DNA of 64,000 nt from positions 1 to 64,000 of the forward strand of contig DASVPR010000023.1 in assembly GCA_036389485.1 (NCBI GenBank), read 5' to 3'. How positions within the stretch are numbered: position 1 is the stretch's first letter; every line of letters begins with the position of its first letter. Below are positions 53,039 through 62,856 of the stretch, piece after piece. This DNA is from CADCVT01 sp036389485 (GTDB lineage Bacteria > Actinomycetota > Thermoleophilia > Solirubrobacterales > Solirubrobacteraceae). The notes beneath the pieces are model-generated. The model worked only from the letters and a program-made list of their open reading frames with translations, was not told where the DNA came from and did no database searches. The position numbers were made by a program, and so were the translations under genes.

Positions 53039-54222
53039 CGCGCGCTCGCCCCATTGGCGCCAGCGCCCAGCGCGGCGGCCACCGCCTCGTCGAACCGCGG
53101 CAGCTGCCGCTCCCGGCTGTACGAGGCGAGCACGTGCGCGCGGCCGTCGTCGACGAGCCGCGCGGCGAGCTCCGGCTCGGCGACCAGCCGGCGCACGGCC
53201 GCGGCCATCGTCTCCGGCCGGTCGGAGGGGACGAGCAGCGCGTGGCGCTCGTGGCCGAGGACCTCGGGGACGGCGCCCACGTCGGTGGAGACGACCGGCA
53301 CGCCGGCGACCAGCGCCTCCGTGGCCACGATCCCGAACGTCTCGGCGAACCGGGCCGGGTTGACGACGACGTCGCTCGCCGCGAAGACGTCGGCTCGGTC
53401 CGCCAGCCCGCAGAAGTGGACGGCGTCGGCCACGCCCAGCCGCTCCGCCAGCCCGGCCAGCTCGGCCGCGTAGGCCAGGTCGGCCTCGCGCGGGTGCGGC
53501 GCGTTGGCGACGATCAGCCGCGCCCCCGGCAGGTCGCGGCGCAGGTCGGCGACCGCGCGGATCGCCACGTCCTGACCGCGACCGCGCGAGACGTTGCCGA
53601 GCGTGGCGAGCGTCGGCGACGTGGCCGGGATGCCGAAGCGCGCGCGGAACGAGGCGGCGTCGCCGGGCGCCGGCAGCGGGTCGATCGGCGGGTACATGAC
53701 GTAGCTGCGCGTGCCGCGCGGCAGCTCGGCCTCCACCGTCCGCGAACACGTCACCGTCACCGTCGCGAGCCGCGCGTTCGCCGCGAACGAGGCGACCCGC
53801 GCGGGCATCCGCGCGACGTCGCTGCGGCGCCCCTGCCGGTACAGCTCGGTCGCGTAGACGATCGACGGCACGCGCTCCAGCCGCGCCGCCAGCGCGAGCG
53901 CCGGCAGCGTGGTCGTCGAGATGATCGCCAGGTCCGCGCGCTCGCGGCGCAGCAGCGCGCGGAACCGGCGCGTGTCCGAGCGCAGGCACGCCGCGACGCG
54001 CGGGATGTCGCGCAGCCCGCGCGGGAACATCAGCGGGCCGTGCCCGAGCGGCTCGACCCGCGCGACGCCGCGCAGCTCCTCCGCCGTCCGCCCGAGGCAC
54101 GGCACGGCGACGACGACCGACGCGTCGCGCGACAGGTGCTCCAGCACCGGCTGCAGGGCGCGTGAGGGGCCGCTCGGCTCGGGGAGGTGCAGGGCGGCGA
54201 CGACGCTGCGCGGCCCGCTCAT
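53035..54222 (-). CDS. Family 4 glycosyltransferase
   Basis: A 395-residue GT-B glycosyltransferase. The N-terminal domain starts SVVAALHLPEPSGPSRALQPVLEHLSRDA; the C-terminal donor domain has PTLATLGNVSRGRGQDVAIRAV, FCGLADRADVFAASDVVVNPARFAETFGIVATEALVAGVPVVSTDVGAVPEVL (the E-x7-E motif FAETFGIVATEAL). It is probably involved in building a surface polysaccharide. ATG at 54222 shares one base with the stop of the upstream gene (TGATG). Confidence 0.93.
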   Translation of the reverse strand: MSGPRSVVAALHLPEPSGPSRALQPVLEHLSRDASVVVAVPCLGRTAEELRGVARVEPLGHGPLMFPRGLRDIPRVAACLRSDTRRFRALLRRERADLAIISTTTLPALALAARLERVPSIVYATELYRQGRRSDVARMPARVASFAANARLATVTVTCSRTVEAELPRGTRSYVMYPPIDPLPAPGDAASFRARFGIPATSPTLATLGNVSRGRGQDVAIRAVADLRRDLPGARLIVANAPHPREADLAYAAELAGLAERLGVADAVHFCGLADRADVFAASDVVVNPARFAETFGIVATEALVAGVPVVSTDVGAVPEVLGHERHALLVPSDRPETMAAAVRRLVAEPELAARLVDDGRAHVLASYSRERQLPRFDEAVAAALGAGANGASAR

Positions 54223-56414
54223 CAGTAGCCCGCCCACCCCTTCCGGCGGAGGTAGACCGTCCAGTCGAACTGCTCCGGATAGGGCGAGGCGCGGGGGTTC
54301 CGCAGGCAGGGATCGCGCGGGCTGCGGGCGGCACGCGTGCACTTCGCCATCGCGTCCAGCTCGTCGCCCTTGCGCTCCATGGAGTCCACCCCGGCGTTCG
54401 CGTTCACGAGCGCGGCGAGCAGGAGGGGAACCCCGATCGCGGCCACCGCCCACCGGCGCCGTTCGGGCGTGACGACCCGCGGGCCGATCCGCTCGCTGCG
54501 CAGGAGCACGAAGAGCAGCGCCATCACGGCCAGCGCGAAGATCATCGCCATCGTCGCGTAGCGGCTGAACGCGATCACACCCGCGTCGAGCCGCGAGACG
54601 CCGCTGATGAGCGCCCCCATCAGCGTGTACAGCCCGAGCCCGAGCCACAGCGCGGCGCGGTCGACGAGCACGAGGTCGCGCCGGTGCCGCAGGACGTACG
54701 TCGCGGCGGCGACGAAGACCGCGATCAGGACGAGGCCCACGAGCTTCCCGGTCGCGTTGCTGTTCGCCAGCGGACGGCCGAGGTAGAGGACCACGAACTC
54801 GACGAAGTCGCCGGGCCTCTCGAGCGCCAGCGACTTCGATCCCGTCCCGGTGTCGTTCTCCCAGCTCGCGAAGTAGACGATCCACGTGAGGACGCCGGCG
54901 CCCGCCCACACGCGCCACGGCCGGTGGCGCAGCAGGAGGACGAGCAGGCCGACCGGCCACACGAACAGGCCCTGCCCGAGCGAGAACGTCGCCACGAGGC
55001 CGCACGCGATCGCGATGGCCAGCCCCCGCCGGCTGGAGCGGTCGATCGTGAACGTGAGCGCCCACAGCGCGCCGACCGCGGCGAGGTTCGACAGGAACCA
55101 CTCGAGCTGCCAGCCCCACAGCCAGTTCTCCCACTGCACGGGCGAGAAGAGGAGCAGCGACGCGAGCACCGAGCCGGCGAGGAACCCGACCCGGTCGAGC
55201 GTGCGCCGCAGCGCGACGACGATCAGCACGAACGTCGCCACCGCGACCGCGAAGTTGCGGTACAGCTCGACACGCAGGTCCCAGCTCGTCAGGTGCGCGG
55301 TCACGTAGTCGGCCGTCCGCGGCACGACCGGCCGGTGCTCGTTGTGCTGCGCGAGGAAGTCGCCGAGGCCGAGCCTGCCGCTGTCCTGCTTCTGGAACAG
55401 CGCGACGAGGTTCCACTCGTCCCAGAACGGGACGTTCTCGCCGTGCTCGGCGACCAGCCACAGCGTGAGCAGCGGCGTCGCGACCAGCGCGGCGATCCAG
55501 GCGATTCGCAGCCAGAGCGGGATCGCCAGCGGCGCGACCGGCTCGGCGACCTGCGGCGGGACGTCGCCCCGCGGCGGCAGCACCCGGCGCCTGAGGGCGA
55601 TGGCTCCCGCCGGGAGGCGAGCCTCGACCTCCGAGCGGCCGGGCGGAGGGATCACCGCCTGCGCGAGCACCCACAGGGTCCCGAACAGCAGCAGGCCCGC
55701 GATCGCCGACCAGAACGGGCTGGCGCGGCCGGGGAACGAGCCCGGCAGCGCGTCCGCGACGCGGTCGGCCCACGTCTTCGGGTCCGGCCGGGCGGCGTCG
55801 GGCGCGACGGCGACCCGCTCGAGCGGCTTGCCCGCCAGGCGCCGCAGGTCGCGCCGCAGGCGATACAGCCTCAGCCGCTCGGCGGCCGGCGGGCGCGGGC
55901 GCTCGAGCAGGACGGCGTTGATGTCCGCGAGGCGGAACGTGCGATACCGCTCGATCTGCCGCCCGCTGGTCGTCGCCATCAGCGGCCCGAGCGTCTCGGC
56001 CAGCCGCTCCGCCCGGTCCGGCGACTTCGCGTCGACCTTGAGGAGCAGGGACCGCGGGCCTTCGACGACGCGCGCGCCGGCGTACTCCTCCGGCGACGCG
56101 CCCGCGCGCTTCGCCATCTGGTCGCGGAGGATGAAGTCGCGCGTCAGCGCCTTGTAGTAGCGGGGGTCGCGGATCTCCTTGAACGGCCCGACCTCTCGCG
56201 GGATGACCTGGATCTGCGCCGTGAAGCTCTCGCTGCGCGAGAAGTTGAACAGCGCCGGGCCGAGGACGAGCACGACGCCGACGACGATCCAGGCGATCCG
56301 CCGCTCGAGGCCCTCGGCGGCGACACCCGCCCGCACCCACGCGATCGCGTCGTGCGCGGCCTCCGCGACCGGCTCGAGGCGGCTGCGCGCCGGCGCGCTG
56401 CGCGTGCCCGTCAC
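54222..56414 (-). CDS. Wzz-like region fused to multispan (GT-C-like) protein
   Basis: A 730-residue protein. Residues 40-256 resemble a chain-length determinant: two membrane spans (about 40-56 and 236-255) around a periplasmic region FTAQIQVIPREVGPFKEIRDPRYYKAL...ADINAVLLERP. From residue 295 onward lie about ten spans with the motif pair FWDEWN (D332-E333-W334) and QHNEHR (H357-HNEH). The same pair occurs in the 568-residue gene at 59042-60748, so these residues may be catalytic in a GT-C-type fold (inference). GTG start at 56414 overlaps the stop of the ligase gene. Confidence 0.75.
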   Translation of the reverse strand: MTGTRSAPARSRLEPVAEAAHDAIAWVRAGVAAEGLERRIAWIVVGVVLVLGPALFNFSRSESFTAQIQVIPREVGPFKEIRDPRYYKALTRDFILRDQMAKRAGASPEEYAGARVVEGPRSLLLKVDAKSPDRAERLAETLGPLMATTSGRQIERYRTFRLADINAVLLERPRPPAAERLRLYRLRRDLRRLAGKPLERVAVAPDAARPDPKTWADRVADALPGSFPGRASPFWSAIAGLLLFGTLWVLAQAVIPPPGRSEVEARLPAGAIALRRRVLPPRGDVPPQVAEPVAPLAIPLWLRIAWIAALVATPLLTLWLVAEHGENVPFWDEWNLVALFQKQDSGRLGLGDFLAQHNEHRPVVPRTADYVTAHLTSWDLRVELYRNFAVAVATFVLIVVALRRTLDRVGFLAGSVLASLLLFSPVQWENWLWGWQLEWFLSNLAAVGALWALTFTIDRSSRRGLAIAIACGLVATFSLGQGLFVWPVGLLVLLLRHRPWRVWAGAGVLTWIVYFASWENDTGTGSKSLALERPGDFVEFVVLYLGRPLANSNATGKLVGLVLIAVFVAAATYVLRHRRDLVLVDRAALWLGLGLYTLMGALISGVSRLDAGVIAFSRYATMAMIFALAVMALLFVLLRSERIGPRVVTPERRRWAVAAIGVPLLLAALVNANAGVDSMERKGDELDAMAKCTRAARSPRDPCLRNPRASPYPEQFDWTVYLRRKGWAGY

Positions 56415-58090
56415 GCCTCGGCCTCCCGCGCATCCTGGCCCGGCGCGAACGCGCAGGCGGTCGCGATGCCGAGCAGCGCCCACGCCACGACCTTCCCGGG
56501 CTGCTCCACGTACTCGCCGCTGATCGACAGCACGAGGAAGCCGACGACGCCCGCGAGCGCCGCCAGCCCGGCGGCGCGTGCCTCGCCGCCGCGCGCCGCG
56601 AGCCGCCGCGTCAACGCCCACAGCGCCAGGACCAGCCCGGCGAGGAAGACGACCAGGCCGTACACGCCCTGCTCCACCAGCACCTTCAGGAAGCTGTTGT
56701 CGGTCGTGACCTCGTCGCCGTTCGCGTTGGCGCTCGCCCCGCCGACCCAGCCGACGCCGTGGCCGAAGGGGTGGGACCGGACGTCCTCGAGGCGGTCGCG
56801 CCAGTTGTCGAAGCGCAGCTTGACCGACTTGTCCTGCCCGGGGTTCAGCACACCGCGCGCCCGCTCCTGCAGCCGATCCGAGCCGCGGCTCGCGACCTGC
56901 ACGCCGAGGTACGTCATGCCCACCGTCGCGAGCACCAGCGCGCCCGCGATCGCCTTGCGCCGCCGCGACACGTCGCCGGCCCCGACGAGGACCACGAGCG
57001 CGAAGAGCAGCCCGACGAGGATGCCGAACAGCGGGCCCCGACCGTACGACCCGAGGATGCCGACGATCGCCAGCGCCGCCGCCCCCCAGCCGACGAGGCG
57101 CATCCGCGGCGACAGGTAGCCCGCCACCAGGCCGGCGATCGCGACCGGGGTCAGGAAGCTGACCATCCCGATCGAGCTCGAGAACGAGCCCAGCGCCCGC
57201 AGCTGGCCGCCGTAGAAGCTGGTCGTCCTGACCTGGGCCGCGAACAGGAACTCCGCGTGCGCCTCGCCGATCGCGACGCGCAGGGCGGCGTAGAGGCCGA
57301 CGACCACCGTCACGGCGAGCAGCGCGGGCAGGGCATGCCTGCGCACGCGCGGCGACCACGCCGCCACCGCGACGGCCACCGCCACCGCCGTGTAGGCCTG
57401 GAAGAGCCGGAACCCCTCCACGCCGTTGACGAGGTTCTCGTTCTGCGCGATCTGGAGGACCGACAGCGCGAGCCACACCCCGAGCAGGCGCAGCGCGACG
57501 CGCTCGCCCTTCGTGGCCTGCGCCCAGATCGCGCGCGGCGTCTCGAGCCGGTCGGCCACCAGCACGCCCGCCACGGCGCCGAACAGCGCGAGGTCGATCG
57601 CCGCCGCGCCGGCGGCGCGCTCGTCCCCCGGCAGCGGCGTCGGCTCGAACCCGAGGAGGATCTTGATCGAGCCCTCGAACCCGACGAGCAGCAGGCCGCC
57701 GAGCAGCGCCCACGCCGGCGCCCGCCAGGCCAGGAAGAGGACGCCGCCGACGAGCGTCGCGAGAGCCACCGTCGCCGGCCAGTTCGCGACGACGAGGCCC
57801 ACGCCGACGACCCCGACCGCGAATCCCGCGATCGCGGCGGCGAGCAGGACCACGGTCGCGGAGCGGACGAAGGGCGAGGCCGGGTCGAGGAGGCGCTCGC
57901 GGTTGCGGCGCGCGACCGCGAACCCGGCGGCGAGGCCCGCGACGGCGAACCCGGCCGCGGGAGCGACCGCCGCCAGCAGCGCGACCGGCGCCGCGGCGAT
58001 CGCGCAGACGCCCGCGATCGTCACCCTCCGAAGGGCGGGCGACCGCGTCAGCGCATCGGGCTCTCCAGACGTCTCCACGACGGCGCTCAC
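56411..58090 (-). CDS. O-antigen ligase-family membrane protein
   Basis: A 559-residue protein with about 12 hydrophobic segments. The O-antigen ligase/Wzy region is seen as RLFQAYTAVAVAVAVAAW, LGSYGRGPLFGILVGLLFALVVLVG, and the periplasmic loop KLRFDNWRDRLEDVRSHPFGHGVGWVGGASANANGDEVTTDNSFLKVLVEQGVYGLVVFL, a typical Wzy_C loop ahead of a span. It probably joins repeat units or attaches the polymer. GTG start at 58090. First gene of the block reading leftward to 53035. Confidence 0.88.
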   Translation of the reverse strand: MSAVVETSGEPDALTRSPALRRVTIAGVCAIAAAPVALLAAVAPAAGFAVAGLAAGFAVARRNRERLLDPASPFVRSATVVLLAAAIAGFAVGVVGVGLVVANWPATVALATLVGGVLFLAWRAPAWALLGGLLLVGFEGSIKILLGFEPTPLPGDERAAGAAAIDLALFGAVAGVLVADRLETPRAIWAQATKGERVALRLLGVWLALSVLQIAQNENLVNGVEGFRLFQAYTAVAVAVAVAAWSPRVRRHALPALLAVTVVVGLYAALRVAIGEAHAEFLFAAQVRTTSFYGGQLRALGSFSSSIGMVSFLTPVAIAGLVAGYLSPRMRLVGWGAAALAIVGILGSYGRGPLFGILVGLLFALVVLVGAGDVSRRRKAIAGALVLATVGMTYLGVQVASRGSDRLQERARGVLNPGQDKSVKLRFDNWRDRLEDVRSHPFGHGVGWVGGASANANGDEVTTDNSFLKVLVEQGVYGLVVFLAGLVLALWALTRRLAARGGEARAAGLAALAGVVGFLVLSISGEYVEQPGKVVAWALLGIATACAFAPGQDAREAEA

Positions 58091-58131
58091 CCTAGCCGGG
58101 AAGGGCCGCGACCTCTGCTATCCATCGGCCG

Positions 58132-59055
58132 GTGCAGCCGGTTCGCGCGTCGGTGATCATCGCCACCTGGAACGCCGCGGGCGTCCTCGGCGCCTGCCTC
58201 GACAGCCTGCTCGGGCAGCGCGTCGCGGGAGGCTTCGAGACGATCGTCGTCGACAACGCGTCGACCGACGCGACCCCGCGGCTGCTGGAGCGCTACGCGG
58301 ACCGGGTGCGCGTCATCCGCAACGACGAGAACGTCCGCTACGCGGGCGCCAACAACCAGGCCGCGCCCGGCGCCCGGGGCGGCGTGCTCGTGTTCCTCAA
58401 CTCCGACACCGAGCTGCTGGCGCCCGACGCGCTCGAGCGGCTGGTCGCGGCCGCGGAGGAGGAGGGCGTCGGCCTGGCCGGCCCGCTGCTCGTCAACCCG
58501 GACGGGTCGCTGCAGGCGTCGTGCGCGCCGTTCCCGACGATCCCGCGCGCGCTCCTGCTCGCGACCGGGACGTTCAGGCTGCTGCCCGACCGCCTTCGCG
58601 CGCGGCTCGCGCCCGACCACTGGTCGCACGACCGCGCGACGGACACGGACTGGGTGATGGGCGCCGCGCTCGCGGTGCGCGCGGACGTGTTCCGCGAGCT
58701 GGGCGGCTTCTGGTCGACGATGTACGCGGAGGAGGAGGACCTGGCCTACCGCGCGCGGCAGCGCGGCCTGCGCGTCCGCTTCGAGCCGGCGGCGCGCGTC
58801 ATGCACGTCGGCAACCACTCGCTCGCGCAGCGGTGGTCGGACGCCGAGCGCGCCGCGGTCATCGCCGAGGCGGACCTCACCTTCCTGCGCACGCATTACG
58901 CGCGGCCGCGCGCCGCCGCGATCCGTGCGATCACCGGGGCCGGCTACGCCGCGCGCGCCGCCGTGCACCGCGCGCTCGGCCGCCCCGACGCGGCCAGGCT
59001 GTACCGCGGGATGGCGGCGGTGTACGCGCGGCGGCGCGCCGCTAGCACAGCGTGA
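58132..59055 (+). CDS. Family 2 glycosyltransferase
   Basis: A 307-residue GT-A enzyme of the same rhamnosyltransferase-like subgroup as the gene at 48123. ASVIIATWNAAGVLGACLDSLL, TIVVDNASTDATPRLL (donor site), GVLVFLNSDTELL, WVMGAALAVRADVFRELGGFWSTMYAEEEDLAYRARQRG (E-E-D-L motif) are visible. GTG at 58132, TATCCA at 58119-58124 7 bp upstream. Its last 14 bp overlap the convergent membrane protein gene. Confidence 0.93.
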   Translation: MQPVRASVIIATWNAAGVLGACLDSLLGQRVAGGFETIVVDNASTDATPRLLERYADRVRVIRNDENVRYAGANNQAAPGARGGVLVFLNSDTELLAPDALERLVAAAEEEGVGLAGPLLVNPDGSLQASCAPFPTIPRALLLATGTFRLLPDRLRARLAPDHWSHDRATDTDWVMGAALAVRADVFRELGGFWSTMYAEEEDLAYRARQRGLRVRFEPAARVMHVGNHSLAQRWSDAERAAVIAEADLTFLRTHYARPRAAAIRAITGAGYAARAAVHRALGRPDAARLYRGMAAVYARRRAASTA

Positions 59056-60748
59056 ACCGGCCGCGGCCGGCGACCTCGACGCTCCACGGCACCTTCGAGC
59101 CGTCCGGCGGCGCGCCGATGAGCGTCCCGGCGGGGCCGGGCAGCAGCTTCACCGGCTGGGTCGCCGGCGGCGGCGCGAACCGCCGGTAACGGACGACGAC
59201 CGACGCCGGGTCCGCCGCGCTCACCGCCAGGCCGTAGGGCGGCGGCTCGAGCATGGCCGTGACCAGCTGCCCGCGCGGCGGCCGCACCTCGTAGCACCCG
59301 AGCCGGGCGCGCCCGTACGCGGCCGCCGGCCCGCTGACCGGCTGCTCGAAGAGCGGCCTCGGGGCCCGCGGCAGCGGGACGACGCGCATGCCGCGCACGA
59401 GCACCGCGTCGGCCGCCCGCCGCGCGTCGACCGGTGCCGCCGGCAGCTCCGACAGCGGCAGCGCCGGCGAGCCGAGCTCGTCGACCGTGCGCAGGTACTC
59501 GCCGACTCGCGCGCCCGCCGCGCGCTTGCGGTCGATCTCGACCTCGGGGCGCAGCCACTTCCCGCCCACCTCGACGGCCGCCAGCTCGGCGGCCAGCACG
59601 CCCGCGTCGGCCCGGCGGCCGTTGCCGTCCTTGATCAGCCAGCCGGTGTTGAGCAGCGCGGCGCCGGCGGCGACGACGCACACCGCGGCGAACGCGCGGC
59701 GCGGGATCCGCACGTCCTGGAGCACTTCGGCGAGCAGGACGACGAGGAGGATCCCCGCCGGGTACACGTAGCGGCCGGTGTACCACTGGCCCTCGGCGCC
59801 CCGCGCGATGCCCGTGAGCACCCAGAACGAGCCGAGCGTCGTGGCGACCATCGCGAAGCGCGGCGTGATCCGGCGCGTGCGCCGCAGGTGCCGGACGAGC
59901 GCGGCGAGCGCCACCGCCAGCAGCGCGTAGCCGACGAGCATGAGCAGGTCGTGCTCCGGCCGGTTCATCGTCTCGACGCCCAGCGGCAGCCCCATGAACG
60001 CGCTGACCGCTCCCTGCGCGGCGCGCAGGACGAACCGCGGGGCCTCGGTCACGTCGCGCTCCACCGGGCGGTTCGCGCCGGGGTCGTAGGCGACGTACCA
60101 GATGGCGTAGAGCGCGACGGGGACCGCGACGATCCAGAGCCGGCGCAGCCGGTCGCTGCGCCACAGGATCTCCGCGGCGGCGCCGAGCGCGATGGGGATG
60201 CCGAAGCTCGAGCCGAGCAGCGCCACCCCGAGCAGGCCCGACGCGGCCACGTCGCCCCGCCGGTCGCCGCGGTCGAACGCGAGCATCATCCCGAGGCCCG
60301 CGAGCGTGGATCCGAGGAAGAAGATCCCGAACGGGAACAGCAGGATCTCCCACCCCGGCCCGAACACGAGCACCGGCGCCGTGAGCGCGGCGGCCAGCCA
60401 GGGCCCGACGCGGCGCCGCGCCAGCACGAAGACGAGCACGACGGCCGCGACGTGCGCGACCGCGACCATGAGCCGGTAGGGCAGGTAGTGGTCGAGGCCC
60501 GCCAGCGCGAAGAGCAGCTTGTACGCGACGACGTTGACGACGACGAGGTGCTCGTTGTGCGGCTGGAAGAACGTGTCGAGGTCCCAGCCGCGGCGGCCGA
60601 AGATCATCGCCCACTCGTCCTCGAGGAACGTCGTCCCGCGGCCCATCCAGAGGATGAACAGCAGCGAGAACGCAAGCGCGAGCAGCGCGAACGCCTGCGC
60701 CCACGGCGGCTGCTCGCCGCGCAGCCTCCAGGCCGGCTCCCAGCTCAC
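59042..60748 (-). CDS. Multispan membrane protein with EDEW/HNEH motifs
   Basis: A 568-residue protein. Spans begin at ALLALAFSLLFILWMG; an external loop with E43-D44-E45-W46 and H64-N-E-H67 (FFQPHNEHLVVV) follows, then about ten more spans and a large C-terminal soluble beta-rich domain after residue 380 (PALPLSELPAAPVDARRAADAVLVRGMRVVPLP). It is a paralogue of the second half of the gene at 54222-56414. It could be a lipid-linked-sugar glycosyltransferase, unproved. GTG at 60748 overlaps the stop of the GT4 gene. Confidence 0.7.
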   Translation of the reverse strand: MSWEPAWRLRGEQPPWAQAFALLALAFSLLFILWMGRGTTFLEDEWAMIFGRRGWDLDTFFQPHNEHLVVVNVVAYKLLFALAGLDHYLPYRLMVAVAHVAAVVLVFVLARRRVGPWLAAALTAPVLVFGPGWEILLFPFGIFFLGSTLAGLGMMLAFDRGDRRGDVAASGLLGVALLGSSFGIPIALGAAAEILWRSDRLRRLWIVAVPVALYAIWYVAYDPGANRPVERDVTEAPRFVLRAAQGAVSAFMGLPLGVETMNRPEHDLLMLVGYALLAVALAALVRHLRRTRRITPRFAMVATTLGSFWVLTGIARGAEGQWYTGRYVYPAGILLVVLLAEVLQDVRIPRRAFAAVCVVAAGAALLNTGWLIKDGNGRRADAGVLAAELAAVEVGGKWLRPEVEIDRKRAAGARVGEYLRTVDELGSPALPLSELPAAPVDARRAADAVLVRGMRVVPLPRAPRPLFEQPVSGPAAAYGRARLGCYEVRPPRGQLVTAMLEPPPYGLAVSAADPASVVVRYRRFAPPPATQPVKLLPGPAGTLIGAPPDGSKVPWSVEVAGRGRFTLC

Positions 60749-62061
60749 GAGCGCCCGCTCCGTCCCGGGAGCAGCCGGGCGCCGGCGCGCAGGGCGGCAC
60801 GCGTGATGCCACCTTCCCCTCCGCCGTGCACGGCGCGCACGAACGACGGGTAGCCGCGGACGGCGAGCGCGAGCGCCGAGGGGCGCGGGCGGCGAGGCGG
60901 CGGCGGGCTCACGCAGAAGTCGACCAGCGGCCGTGCGACGTTGCGCCACTGCAGCGCCGCCGGCGCGCCGGTGTCGCCCGGCCGCGGCGCGCCGGGCGCC
61001 GTCAGCGCGTCCAGCGCCTCGGCGCAGCCGTCGGCGTCGCCCGGCTCGACCGTCCTCCCCAGGCCGTGGCGCTCGACCAGCTCGGCCATCGCGTCGCCGC
61101 GCGCCGCGAGCACCGGCAGGCCGGCCTCGAGGTAGTCGAGGATGCGGGTGCGCGTCGCGTAGCGCGCCTCGAGCGCGTGCGCGTGCAGCGAGACGCCGGC
61201 GTCGGCGGCCGCGAGCACGTCGACGAACTCGTCGCGTGGGAGCCAGCGCGGGCGGAACACGACCGAATCCTCGAGCCCGTGCTCGGCGACGTACGCGCGG
61301 GCGGCCTCCGCCGCCGGGGCGTGGTCGGCGCGCTGCGCGGGGTCGGGGTGGTCGAGGCCGGCGAACGCCAGGCGCAGGTCGGGGCGCCGCGAGCGCAGCC
61401 GCTCGACGGCGCGGATCGGCGTCAGCGGGTCGAGCCAGCTCCAGATGCCGCCGCCCCAGATCGCGATCCGCAGCCCTTCGCCCGCGAGCTCGTCGCGGCG
61501 CAGGAGCTCGGGGCGGGACCGCGGCCGTGGCGCGTCGAGGCCGTGCGGCACGACCGCGATCCGCTCGGGCAGCGGCCCGTCCCCGTCGAGCAGCCCCGCG
61601 GCGAGCGCCGCGCCGACCAGCAGGTCGCGCTGGCGGTCGTTGGTGCACAGCACGAGGTCGGCGACGGCGAGGTGGGCGACCATCTCGCGGGCGCGCCAGC
61701 GGGCCGCCGCGCCGCTGCCGCCGATCTCCGCGACCTCGAGCGCGAGCGGCGCCAGGAGGTCGACCACGAGCCGGCCGGCGTGCCGCGCCGCGGCCATGAG
61801 CAGGCGCGGCGACGGCAGGGTCTGGACCACCGCGACGTCGTGCGCGGCGAACGCGGCGCCGAGGCGCTGGTCGTCGACCGGACCGGTCTCCAGCGTGCGG
61901 AACGGGCCGGCCGGGAAGTCAGAGGGGGAGGGCGCCGCGAGCGTGACCTCGCACCGCTCGGCCACCGCCTCGGCGAGCTTGACGGCCCGCCGGGCCGGGC
62001 CGGTGAGATCCGGCCGCACCGGTTCGGGCGCGAGGAACAGGACCCTGGGTCTCGCGTCCAC
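60745..62061 (-). CDS. Family 4 glycosyltransferase (GT-B)
   Basis: A 438-residue GT-B enzyme. N-terminal domain RVLFLAPEPVRPDLTGPARRAVKLAEAVAERCEVTLAAP; C-terminal donor domain LRIAIWGGGIWSWLDPLTPIRAVERLRSRRPDLRLAFAGLDHP, FVDVLAAADAGVSLHAHALEARYATRTRILDYLEAGLPVLAARGDAMAELVERHGLG. The C-terminal 60 residues are a basic Pro-rich tail. GTG at 62061; TATGAT on the minus strand lies 9 bp upstream. Operon with the membrane protein downstream. Confidence 0.9.
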   Translation of the reverse strand: MDARPRVLFLAPEPVRPDLTGPARRAVKLAEAVAERCEVTLAAPSPSDFPAGPFRTLETGPVDDQRLGAAFAAHDVAVVQTLPSPRLLMAAARHAGRLVVDLLAPLALEVAEIGGSGAAARWRAREMVAHLAVADLVLCTNDRQRDLLVGAALAAGLLDGDGPLPERIAVVPHGLDAPRPRSRPELLRRDELAGEGLRIAIWGGGIWSWLDPLTPIRAVERLRSRRPDLRLAFAGLDHPDPAQRADHAPAAEAARAYVAEHGLEDSVVFRPRWLPRDEFVDVLAAADAGVSLHAHALEARYATRTRILDYLEAGLPVLAARGDAMAELVERHGLGRTVEPGDADGCAEALDALTAPGAPRPGDTGAPAALQWRNVARPLVDFCVSPPPPRRPRPSALALAVRGYPSFVRAVHGGGEGGITRAALRAGARLLPGRSGRS

Positions 62062-62087
62062 GGGTGGGCGATCATACGACGGCCTCC

Positions 62088-62843
62088 GTGCGGTACAACG
62101 CAGCGGTGAACGGCCGCCGCCTGTCCCGTGCGCTCGTCCCCGCCTCGATCCGGCGGCTTCGTCAGGACCTCAAGGCCCTGCGCGAGGTCCCCGAGCGGCT
62201 CGACTGGCTCGAGACGCTGCTGCTCGAGCCGCCCGAGCGGCGGCCGGAGCGCGCGCGGGAGCGCTGGCGCGAGGCGGCGCCCGACGTCCACCTGACCTGG
62301 GCGCGGTCCGTGAAGGGCGACGCGTTCATCGAGAAGGCGCGGGCGCACGGGGCGTTCGGGCCGGGGAAGACGATCGTCGAGGTGGGCCCGGGCTACGGCC
62401 GCCTGCTCGAGGCGGCTCGGCGGCTCGGCGTCCCGTACGAGCGCTGGGTGGGCGTCGACCTCTCGCCCCACAACGTCGCCCATCTGACGGAGAGGTTCCC
62501 GGAGGAGCGCTTCGTCGAGGGCGACGCGAGCACGGTCGAGCTGGACGTCGAGGCCGACGCGCTCGTCTCCTCGCTGACGCTCAAGCACATCTACCCGAGC
62601 TTCGAGGCGGCCCTGACGAACCTGGCGGGCCGGCTGCGGCCCGGTGGCGTCGCGGTCTTCGACGTCATCGAGGGCTCGCGCCGCTACTTCGAGCCCGACG
62701 GGAAGACGTACATCCGCTGGTACACGCGGGACGAGCTGCGCGGCATCTGCGAGCGCGCCGGGCTGCCGGACGTCGCGTTCGACGAGGTCCAGCACGACGA
62801 CGAGCCCAACCACCGCCGCCTGCTCGTGATCGCCCGCGCCTGA
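62088..62843 (+). CDS. Class I SAM-dependent methyltransferase
   Basis: A 251-residue methyltransferase. Motif I TIVEVGPGYGRLLEAA, motif II VGVDLSPHNVAHL, VEGDAST, and DALVSSLTLKHIYPSFEAALTNLAGRLRPGGVAVFDVIEGSRRYF are visible. Placed between two glycosyltransferases, it probably methylates a sugar of the surface polymer. Alternative GTG starts at 62064 and 62106 lie in frame; 62088 was chosen because a TACGAC hexamer lies 7 bp upstream, sharing a TA with the -10 of the divergent gene. Confidence 0.83.
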   Translation: MRYNAAVNGRRLSRALVPASIRRLRQDLKALREVPERLDWLETLLLEPPERRPERARERWREAAPDVHLTWARSVKGDAFIEKARAHGAFGPGKTIVEVGPGYGRLLEAARRLGVPYERWVGVDLSPHNVAHLTERFPEERFVEGDASTVELDVEADALVSSLTLKHIYPSFEAALTNLAGRLRPGGVAVFDVIEGSRRYFEPDGKTYIRWYTRDELRGICERAGLPDVAFDEVQHDDEPNHRRLLVIARA

Positions 62844-62856
62844 GCGGGCCCGGTCG

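Noticed and set aside
54162..57119. A 985-codon plus-strand frame
   Set aside because: Antisense to the Wzz-fusion and ligase genes; composition is Arg/Ala/Asp-rich with no domain.
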